Of a stretch of 64,000 bases of DNA, positions 1 to 6,108 are shown piece after piece. The position numbers were made by a program, and so were the translations under genes. Origin of the DNA: Geoglobus sp. UBA235 (lineage in GTDB: Archaea > Halobacteriota > Archaeoglobi > Archaeoglobales > Archaeoglobaceae). Location of the stretch: NCBI GenBank assembly GCA_002494725.1, contig DACG01000010.1:1-64000 (forward strand), given 5' to 3'. Below the pieces are notes generated by a model. The model saw only the letters and a program-made list of their open reading frames with translations, was not told the DNA's origin and did no database searches. The first letter of the stretch is position 1. Each line of letters begins with the position of its first letter.

Positions 1-15
1 AGGATCAACCAGAAT
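1..15 (-). rRNA. 16S rRNA, 5' end only (cut by window edge)
   Basis: The minus strand from position 15 reads ATTCTGGTTGATCCT, the universal archaeal 16S rRNA 5' end in the form I associate with Archaeoglobales. Only the first 15 bases are inside the window; the rest of the rRNA operon lies beyond position 1. The upstream structured leader and TATA box support the orientation. Confidence 0.9.
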
Positions 16-190
16 TGGCGGGGGAAAGTGAATACGTCCCTTCTCCCGCCGGATTTGCCTTGCTGGCAAGCCCATCTCAGACGTGTTCATTTCGAACACG
101 TCCTCCTTAGCTATACCGCGGGTGGGAACACCGCCCCTCATCTCAGGCTTACGCCCTCTCAGGACTCTTGCCGGTCCCGCGGTTTTGGTA
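16..190 (-). other. pre-16S rRNA leader with four hairpins
   Basis: Between the promoter and the 16S 5' end the minus strand is GC-rich and strongly structured. Visible inverted repeats: 116-122 with 176-182 (7 bp closing stem of an arm about 67 nt long), 81-89 with 95-103 (perfect 9 bp stem, 5-nt loop), 56-60 with 66-70 (5 bp), and 17-22 with 45-50 (6 bp, abutting the 16S 5' end). The last could be the inner part of the 16S processing stem, but its partner beyond the 3' end of 16S is outside the window. The minus-strand octamer CTGAGATG occurs twice (80-73 and 146-139) and CTGAGAGG once (162-155). Confidence 0.75.
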
Positions 191-210
191 ATATGATATT
201 GTGATTTTGT

Positions 211-221
211 GATTTATAAGC
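211..221 (-). promoter_or_regulatory. rRNA operon TATA box (with a possible second one upstream)
   Basis: The minus strand carries AAAG followed by CTTATAAATC at 221-211, a good purine-rich BRE plus TATA box. A start about 25 bases downstream falls near 186-190, just before the first leader hairpin (176-182). A second AT element, AATATATAAA at 246-237, could be a tandem promoter or part of the activating upstream sequence. Confidence 0.65.
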
Positions 222-289
222 TTTGTCGTTGATCGGTTTATATATTGCAAACTTTGAGAGCTTGCTACGAATTATCTACCTCAATCTAA

Positions 290-313
290 GAGGCTTTCTG
301 GACTGAAAGCCTC
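290..313 (-). terminator. 9-bp hairpin between the AK6 gene and the rRNA promoter
   Basis: GAGGCTTTC (290-298) and GAAAGCCTC (305-313) form a perfect 9 bp stem with a 6-base loop. It lies about 85 bases past the stop of the AK6/Fap7 gene and before the rRNA promoter, so it may mark the 3' end of the mobA-to-AK6 transcript. There is no T-run directly after it, so it could also be a stabilising 3' structure or part of a small RNA. Confidence 0.35.
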
Positions 314-397
314 CGCATCTTGTGAAATCTGCTGATCAGCTCTGGAAATATAAAGCTTTTGGATGTAATTCTTCCAGCACAAACACAGCAATCCTGC

Positions 398-922
398 TCA
401 CGGCCTCAGGTATCTGTAAATCCCATCACCCATCTCGCCTATCCAGTCTATGTTCCCTGAAGGAAATGATTTTCTTCCTCCGTATATGCTTTCCACAGCA
501 TTCGCCACCTCTTCAGGGCTTAGAAATGTTGTATCAATTTCATGAACCTCGCTGCACGTCCTGAGAGCTTCAATCAGCACATAATCAATAATCTCCGCTT
601 CAAGATTCTCCAGAATTTTTTTATCATTCCATCCCTTTTTCCTCATTCTACGCTCAAGAACGTCAGGTCTGCATCTCAGCACGATGCATTTCTCGGCAAC
701 GTGATGGCTCAGATGCCCTTCAACAAAGTCAAAATTAAAATCATCCGGTCTGAAAAGCTCTGTGAGATGGTCGAGATCTATCTCAATCTCTTCACCACTT
801 TCATCCACGCATCCATAGTACTCTGCAATTGCAAGGAGATCCGCAACCCTGTAACCTCTGTTCTCAAGAATTCCTGCAACAGTTGTTTTACCAACACCGG
901 GAGTGCCTGTTATTGCAAACAT
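398..922 (-). CDS. AK6/Fap7-type adenylate kinase, ribosome assembly ATPase
   Basis: A 174-residue P-loop kinase. The Walker A motif GTPGVGKT is at residues 6-13, and a C-terminal lid segment has the R-x-GW-x4-K-x3-N pattern (RKKGWNDKKILEN) typical of the AK6/hCINAP/Fap7 family. In yeast and archaea Fap7 binds ribosomal protein S11 and acts in late small-subunit rRNA maturation; it also has adenylate kinase activity. Last gene of a minus-strand operon, overlapping the 3' end of hisC by 13 bases. Its position immediately upstream of the 16S rRNA promoter is suggestive but not proof of a link. Confidence 0.85.
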   Translation of the reverse strand: MFAITGTPGVGKTTVAGILENRGYRVADLLAIAEYYGCVDESGEEIEIDLDHLTELFRPDDFNFDFVEGHLSHHVAEKCIVLRCRPDVLERRMRKKGWNDKKILENLEAEIIDYVLIEALRTCSEVHEIDTTFLSPEEVANAVESIYGGRKSFPSGNIDWIGEMGDGIYRYLRP

Positions 923-1956
923 ACCACATCTTCGAGAGCTTTAATGAATGCCTCATTCTCCTCCCTTTTACCCACACTGACTCTGAATGCATTTTCTCTG
1001 GCTCCTTCAAATCCGGACAGTGCCCTGACGATAACTCCTTTTTTCTCAAGCTTTTCGACAATACTCTTTCCATCCATTTCCGTTTCAACATACAGGAAGT
1101 TTGCCTCAGACTTGAATGGCCTTGCAATATTCTTCAGCTTTCTGAAGAGCCACTCCCTGTCTCTCTTTATCATCCTCACAGTTTTCCTCATCCATTCCAG
1201 GTCCTCAAGAGCTGCAATACCAGCCTTGACAGCCAGGGATGACACAGGGAATGGTGGATTGACCTTCATGAGAGCTTTCCTCATGTCAGGATGCATTACG
1301 GCATAACCCAATCTGATACCTGCAAGTCCGAAGGCCTTGGAAAACGTCCTGCCAACCATGACATTTTCATATTCCACAAGCTCTGTGAGATTCTTTTCAG
1401 TAAATTCTGCATAGGCTTCATCAATGAAAACGTATCCGTTTACATTCTCCACAATCTCTTTCACAAAATCGGGATTTTCCACGTTTCCGGTTGGATTGTT
1501 TGGTGAGCAAATGACTGTAAGCTTGGCTTTTTTCGAGTAATTCACCATTCTGAACTCACTGTCTCTCTCTGTTTTGTTCTCTCTTGCCCGGTAAATCTTT
1601 GAGAGAATTGAGTAGTAGGGAAAGGTTGGTAAAGCAAAGCAAACCTCGTCTCCCGGCTCAACAAGCAGCTTGAATGCACATTCAAGAACGCCATCAAGCC
1701 CTGATGAGATGAAGACCATTTCAGGATCAAACCCAACATAACCGGCAATTCTCTCCCTGAGTTCTTCAGGGTCCTTGGGTGGATAGGAGTTCAGCTTAGA
1801 AAATTGTCTCAGAACTTCAAGTGCCTTTGGGGTACATCCATACGGATTCTCATTTGATGCGAGCTTCACAACCCTTTCAAGTCCGTATGTTTTTTTTATA
1901 TCTTCCTCACTTTTTCCAGGGACGTAATCCGGAATCCCGGATAAATCTGATCTCAT
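910..1956 (-). CDS. hisC: histidinol-phosphate aminotransferase
   Basis: 348 residues, a fold-type I PLP aminotransferase of usual length. Seen: N-terminal KLASNENPYG (31-40) typical of HisC, SPNNPTG (151-157), DEAYAEF (179-185), the Schiff-base lysine K207 in TFSKAFG, and the phosphate-binding RLGYA arginine. It would convert imidazole-acetol phosphate to histidinol phosphate in histidine synthesis. Its ATG overlaps the stop of the preceding 51-residue gene (ATGA), so translation is probably coupled. No other his genes are nearby. Confidence 0.9.
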   Translation of the reverse strand: MRSDLSGIPDYVPGKSEEDIKKTYGLERVVKLASNENPYGCTPKALEVLRQFSKLNSYPPKDPEELRERIAGYVGFDPEMVFISSGLDGVLECAFKLLVEPGDEVCFALPTFPYYSILSKIYRARENKTERDSEFRMVNYSKKAKLTVICSPNNPTGNVENPDFVKEIVENVNGYVFIDEAYAEFTEKNLTELVEYENVMVGRTFSKAFGLAGIRLGYAVMHPDMRKALMKVNPPFPVSSLAVKAGIAALEDLEWMRKTVRMIKRDREWLFRKLKNIARPFKSEANFLYVETEMDGKSIVEKLEKKGVIVRALSGFEGARENAFRVSVGKREENEAFIKALEDVVCLQ

Positions 1957-2108
1957 TCCTGATCTCTCTCGATCACGATCTCAATTTTCTTCCAGTCTTC
2001 TGGAATGCCCTTTAGTGTTGACACCATGGCAAGAATTACCTTCTCAAAAATATCCTCAACATACCTGTTCATCGGTATATTTTTTTCATCTATTTTCATT
2101 TTTATCAT
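1953..2108 (-). CDS. small conserved-looking protein, 51 residues, unknown function
   Basis: Reading frame from ATG at 2108 to TGA at 1955-1953. It sits in an otherwise empty gap of an operon: its ATG is just after the moaA stop (2113-2115) and its TGA overlaps the hisC ATG. The product starts MIKMKIDEKN, has a predicted helix (RYVEDIFEKVILAMVSTLKG) and ends with an acidic/basic strand-like segment. Tight spacing on both sides is the main support. I do not recognise the family. Confidence 0.6.
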   Translation of the reverse strand: MIKMKIDEKNIPMNRYVEDIFEKVILAMVSTLKGIPEDWKKIEIVIERDQE

Positions 2109-2112
2109 CAAA

Positions 2113-2994
2113 TCACCCCCGGTAAAAAGGTTCCCTCAGACTTAAAGCTTCAACTATGGCTTTTTTTAAATCTTCCCCCCTCAAACCTCTTATGTCAACA
2201 AGATTGTCATTTCTCATCAGACATGGTTTTATCTTGCCATCTGCAGTAACTCTTATCCTGTTGCAGGCCATGCAGAATTCAGAATTGTCAACTGGTTTGA
2301 CAAACTCAACAGCGTAGTTATCAAAAACAAACTGCTTCCTCCTCTGCATGTTTCGAATTCTTACTTCTCTTGCATCTTTTTCAAATTTGTTTATAAGTGA
2401 GTAAACATCAAAATGCCCCTCTCCATTGTAATTCAGGCTTACAAGCTCTATGAACTGGACTATCACATCTCCCTTAAACTGCTTGGCAAATTCAACCATC
2501 CTGTCAACCTCATCTGTGTTGAAGCCTTCAATTAAAACCATGTTGAGCTTCACAGGAGTCAACTCCGCATCAACAGCAGTCTCGATTCCTGAGACCACTT
2601 TTCCAATTCTGCCCCCTCTTGTTGCATAGGAGTACTTTTTTTCATCGAGAGTGTCCAAACTTACATTAACCCTATCAAGACCCGCTTCTTTCAGATCGTG
2701 TGCTATTTCGGAAAGTCTAATCCCATTGGTTGTCATTGATATCTCTCTGAATTCAGGAAGCTTTTCGATTATCTCAACAATATCCTGCCTCACAAGAGGT
2801 TCTCCACCGGTGATTTTCAGCTTCTCAACACCGAGCTCTTTGAATGCTTTTGCAATTTCAGCGATCTCATCAGGAGTTAGTTCATTTGATGCGTCATACC
2901 CTTCTCTGTGGCAGTAAAAACAGTTTAGATTGCATCTTGATGTTATGGATATTCTGAGATTGGTTATTTTTCTGTTAAACCTATCGACGAGCAT
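2113..2994 (-). CDS. moaA: GTP 3',8-cyclase, molybdopterin biosynthesis
   Basis: 293-residue radical SAM enzyme that starts cyclic pyranopterin monophosphate synthesis from GTP. The SAM-cluster motif C21-x3-C25-x2-C28 follows the family-typical N terminus (MLVDRFNRKITNLRIS). A GGEP glycine motif is at 63-66. The substrate-side cluster ligands are C241, C244 and C258. The ATG lies 31 bases inside mobA; the conserved N terminus supports that start. Oddity: the protein ends FYRG, with one terminal glycine where most MoaA proteins end in Gly-Gly. Confidence 0.93.
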   Translation of the reverse strand: MLVDRFNRKITNLRISITSRCNLNCFYCHREGYDASNELTPDEIAEIAKAFKELGVEKLKITGGEPLVRQDIVEIIEKLPEFREISMTTNGIRLSEIAHDLKEAGLDRVNVSLDTLDEKKYSYATRGGRIGKVVSGIETAVDAELTPVKLNMVLIEGFNTDEVDRMVEFAKQFKGDVIVQFIELVSLNYNGEGHFDVYSLINKFEKDAREVRIRNMQRRKQFVFDNYAVEFVKPVDNSEFCMACNRIRVTADGKIKPCLMRNDNLVDIRGLRGEDLKKAIVEALSLREPFYRG

Positions 2995-3572
2995 ATCTCC
3001 TCAGCCCTTTTCAGGTCTTCAGGTGTGTTTATGTTAAAGAAGGATACCAGTTCCTTATCAAGTTTTCTCAGACATTCAACATCGTACAAAACCACATTTT
3101 CCGCTCTGAAAACAGGAGTGAGTATTTTTTTCTCCCCTTCCAAGAGGCTGTGTTGAACAAGAGGGAGTATCTCAGGGGAATAAACTGATAGAAGGGGTTC
3201 AAATTTTCCATGGCTCCAGTAAGGCATTAAAACATCTGCATTGTGACGGACTGCACTGCTGTAGAGTTTCTCCAAAACATCAGTCCTGACAAAAGGCATA
3301 TCTGTGGCAACAACAGCCACATAATCTTTAAAATGTCTGAGGGCAGCATGAATTCCGCCAAGAGGGCCATAACCTCTGAACTCATCAACAACGCATTTGT
3401 ACCCCTCAAAAAGATTCTTCTGCTCCTCATCTCTGCAAACAATAACTGTATTGAACGAAGAAAACCGTTTCATCAGCATATCTATTATCTTTATTCCACA
3501 AACTCTGATCTGTGATTTCTCGGCTCCACCAAAGCGCTTTCCCATACCTCCTGCAAGAATTGCAACATTCAC
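2964..3572 (-). CDS. mobA: molybdenum cofactor guanylyltransferase
   Basis: 202-residue nucleotidyltransferase with the signature LAGGMGKRFGGAEK near residues 6-19 and an acidic metal site in VATDMPF. It would attach GMP to molybdopterin to give the bis-guanine dinucleotide form used by tungsten and molybdenum enzymes. First gene of the mobA-moaA-orf51-hisC-AK6 operon. Its ATG lies about 26 bases from the centre of the palindromic TATA element at 3594-3603, so the transcript is probably leaderless. Confidence 0.88.
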   Translation of the reverse strand: MNVAILAGGMGKRFGGAEKSQIRVCGIKIIDMLMKRFSSFNTVIVCRDEEQKNLFEGYKCVVDEFRGYGPLGGIHAALRHFKDYVAVVATDMPFVRTDVLEKLYSSAVRHNADVLMPYWSHGKFEPLLSVYSPEILPLVQHSLLEGEKKILTPVFRAENVVLYDVECLRKLDKELVSFFNINTPEDLKRAEEICSSIGLTEK

Positions 3573-3593
3573 AATCAGTGAAAGTAGATTAGT

Positions 3594-3603
3594 TATTTAA
3601 ATA
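3594..3603. promoter_or_regulatory. palindromic TATA element shared by mobA and mfnA
   Basis: TATTTAAATA is a perfect 10-base palindrome in the 50-base gap between divergent genes. The mobA ATG (3572, minus) is about 26 bases and the mfnA ATG (3623, plus) about 24 bases from its centre, the usual TATA-to-start distance in archaea. Both genes could therefore be transcribed as leaderless mRNAs from a single element. Confidence 0.6.
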
Positions 3604-3622
3604 GATTGATCCATCGCCAACC

Positions 3623-4723
3623 ATGGACATAATCAACGAGCTTATGAGCTACAGGGAGAGGGATATCCCCTATTCCAGAGTTCTCAGCTCCATGTGCACT
3701 GTTCCCCATCCGGTTGCCGTGAAGGCTCATGAGATTTTTATTGAAACCAATCTTGGAGATCCCGGAATATTTGTTGGTACAATTGAGCTTGAAAAAAAGA
3801 CAATTGAGATGATTGGAGAGCTGCTGAACAACAGAAATGCATCTGGCTATATATGCTCAGGAGGGACTGAGGCAAACATTCAGGGGATAAGGGCTGCAAG
3901 AAATTTAAAAAAAGTTAAAGATCCCAACATAGTCATTCCAAAATCAGCCCACTTTTCTTTTGAAAAGATTGGAGATATTCTGGGAGTTGAGATAAGAAGA
4001 GCCGCCCTGAATAAAGATTATACGGTCAGCATTTCAGATGTTGACAGGCTTGTTGATGAAAATACAGTAGCTCTGGTTGGGATAGCAGGAACTACCGAGC
4101 TGGGACAGGTTGATAACATAAAGGAGCTCGGAAAAATAGCGGAAGAGAACGGAGTTTTCCTGCATGTTGATGCTGCATTTGGCGGCCTGGTTCTTCCGTT
4201 CCTGAGCAGGCACATCCCCTTCGATTTTGAGATCAGGGGTGTGAGCTCAATAACGGTTGATCCTCACAAGATGGGAATGGCAACAATCCCTGCAGGGGGA
4301 ATTCTTTTCAGAGATGAGAGATTTCTGAGGGCTCTTGAAGTTGAGACACCCTATCTGACATCAAAATACCAGTATACACTAACAGGAACGAGGCCCGGAA
4401 CGGGTGTTGCATCGACCTATGCAGTTCTCAAGCATCTCGGGTATGATGGAATGAAGGAGATGGTTGACGGCTGCATCAGAAACACCAGAACTCTAGTTGA
4501 GGAGATGGAAGTGCTTGGGTTTGAACCTGTCGTTGAGCCGTTGATGAATGTGGTCTCATTCCACGCCAAAAATCCTGAAGAGATCAAGGAAGAGCTTTAC
4601 AGGAGAAAGTGGGTTATATCAACAATAAGAAATCCAAAGGCAATCAGAATGGTGATAATGCCTCACGTTACTGAAGAGGTTATAGGGAGCTTTATATCGG
4701 ATTTCAGAAAAATCATTTCGTGA
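3623..4723 (+). CDS. mfnA: MfnA-type L-tyrosine/L-aspartate decarboxylase
   Basis: 366-residue group II PLP decarboxylase of normal archaeal length. Seen: SGGTEANIQ (79-87), HVDAAFGG (181-188) and the PLP lysine K216 in DPHKMGM. Archaeal homologues make tyramine for methanofuran or beta-alanine for coenzyme A; sequence alone does not separate the two. Archaeoglobales use methanofuran and need beta-alanine, so either role fits. A leaderless start is likely (see 3594-3603). Confidence 0.88.
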   Translation: MDIINELMSYRERDIPYSRVLSSMCTVPHPVAVKAHEIFIETNLGDPGIFVGTIELEKKTIEMIGELLNNRNASGYICSGGTEANIQGIRAARNLKKVKDPNIVIPKSAHFSFEKIGDILGVEIRRAALNKDYTVSISDVDRLVDENTVALVGIAGTTELGQVDNIKELGKIAEENGVFLHVDAAFGGLVLPFLSRHIPFDFEIRGVSSITVDPHKMGMATIPAGGILFRDERFLRALEVETPYLTSKYQYTLTGTRPGTGVASTYAVLKHLGYDGMKEMVDGCIRNTRTLVEEMEVLGFEPVVEPLMNVVSFHAKNPEEIKEELYRRKWVISTIRNPKAIRMVIMPHVTEEVIGSFISDFRKIIS

Positions 4724-4766
4724 AAGGGGTGTGAAGGCTTTTAAACTGGGGAGGTGTAAAGACCCC

Positions 4767-4958
4767 ATGACAAAGGTTCTTGTCTGTCCGGTGTGCAAAT
4801 CAACAGATGTTGAGCTGGACGCTGGAGGAGTTTCAGGAAAATACTACTGCAAGAAATGCGGTTATGTCGGGAGTTTTGTCCTGGAGATGACGGAGGGAGA
4901 GTTTGAGGAGATGTTAAAGATGGAGAAGGAGAGCATGGAGCATGATGAAAATAAGTGA
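4767..4958 (+). CDS. small zinc-ribbon protein
   Basis: 63 residues from ATG 4767, preceded by GAGGTG at 4751-4756; the frame is open further upstream but that start has no ribosome site. Cysteines C7-x2-C10 and C28-x2-C31 form a zinc ribbon like those of transcription and translation factors, followed by an acidic, Met- and Glu-rich helix. 43 bases after mfnA and before ribA. Function unknown; it may bind nucleic acid or a protein. Confidence 0.75.
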   Translation: MTKVLVCPVCKSTDVELDAGGVSGKYYCKKCGYVGSFVLEMTEGEFEEMLKMEKESMEHDENK

Positions 4959-5001
4959 GAAATTTCTCAAAAATTATAAACCCTCCCGCAAGTGAATGTT
5001 T

Positions 5002-6105
5002 ATGGCAGCACTCATTCACAATGGCAAAAGGACAATCGTCGCATTTCCTGCTGAAAATGCTGATCAGGATAAAATAAACCTTCTGATGAAAAACTGCGAC
5101 AGGATAATCCTTGCAATGCCATGGAAGTCCATTGTGGCTCTTGGCCTGAACAGATTCAGGTTCATGAATGGCAGATACATACCTGTCGATTATTTCGATA
5201 ATGGTGGTGCAGGCAAGAAAGCCGAGTTCATAAGAAAGCTGATAAGAAACGAAATAAAAAACGGGGAGATAGTCTACCCGGGGAATATCTTCGTTGAGGA
5301 GGTAAAAGAGGGAGGGGTTCTGGAAAGACCTTCGTTCGGTGAGGCAAGCCTGGATTTTGCAAGACTCAATGGTTTTTCCGGGTTCGCTGTTTACGGTTAC
5401 CTTCTGAATGAGAGGGGAGAGCACGCTTCACTTTCATACGCGAGAGATTTTGCAGAAAAGAGAGGAATGGAGTACATTTCCATCCAGAACATAATATCAA
5501 GAAGACTTAAAGAGGAGAAGCTTGTTAAAAGGGTTGTGTCTGCCACTCTACCAACAAAATTCTACGGTACCTTCAGGGCCATTGGCTACTCAACTCCACT
5601 TGGTGAGATCGTGGCACTTGTGAGAGGTGACAGGCTTCACGATGTTCCGGTGAGAATTCACTCCGAGTGTCTTACAGGAGATATATTCCATTCCCTGAGG
5701 TGTGATTGCGGAGAACAGCTTGAAAAAGCCCTTAAAAAGATTGACAGAGAAAATAAGGGGGTTCTGATATACATGAAGGGTCATGAGGGCAGGGGAATTG
5801 GGTTGCTGAATAAGCTCATGGCATACAAGCTTCAGGAGGATGGAAAGGACACGGTTGAAGCAAATCTGGAGCTTGGATTTCCATCGGACATGAGGAGCTA
5901 CGGAATTGCCGCACAGATCCTGCTTGATCTCGGGGTTAAGAAGGTCAGGCTCATGACAAACAATCCTGAAAAAATTGAGGAGCTTAAAGCCTATGGATTT
6001 GAAGTAAAAAGAGAGCCTATTGAGGTTGAACCAAGTCTCGAGAATCTTGATTACCTCAGGGCAAAGAAGGAAAAGATGGGTCACATGCTATGCATTAATG
6101 ATTGA
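5002..6105 (+). CDS. ribA: GTP cyclohydrolase II fused to a degenerate DHBP synthase domain
   Basis: About 367 residues. The C-terminal half is a clear GTP cyclohydrolase II: zinc ligands in SECLTGD and RCDCG (C225, C236, C238 counted from ATG 4996) and GHEGRGIGL at 262-270. It would open GTP to the first riboflavin (and F420) precursor. The N-terminal 180 residues align in layout with 3,4-dihydroxybutanone phosphate synthase but lack the acidic DDED-type loop, and the catalytic GHTEA block reads SFGEA, so that half should be inactive. TATA at 4972-4981 puts the transcript start at about 5001, favouring ATG 5002 over ATG 4996. Confidence 0.85.
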   Translation: MAALIHNGKRTIVAFPAENADQDKINLLMKNCDRIILAMPWKSIVALGLNRFRFMNGRYIPVDYFDNGGAGKKAEFIRKLIRNEIKNGEIVYPGNIFVEEVKEGGVLERPSFGEASLDFARLNGFSGFAVYGYLLNERGEHASLSYARDFAEKRGMEYISIQNIISRRLKEEKLVKRVVSATLPTKFYGTFRAIGYSTPLGEIVALVRGDRLHDVPVRIHSECLTGDIFHSLRCDCGEQLEKALKKIDRENKGVLIYMKGHEGRGIGLLNKLMAYKLQEDGKDTVEANLELGFPSDMRSYGIAAQILLDLGVKKVRLMTNNPEKIEELKAYGFEVKREPIEVEPSLENLDYLRAKKEKMGHMLCIND

Positions 6106-6108
6106 GTC

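Noticed and set aside
331..340. GCTGATCAGC palindrome upstream of the rRNA promoter
   Set aside because: A single 10-base palindrome with no second copy or nearby regulated start; could be chance.
542..1306. 254-codon plus-strand frame
   Set aside because: Antisense to hisC and AK6/Fap7; low-complexity Ser/Phe/Leu composition.
4741..5424. 227-codon minus-strand frame
   Set aside because: Antisense to the zinc ribbon and ribA genes; no recognisable domain.
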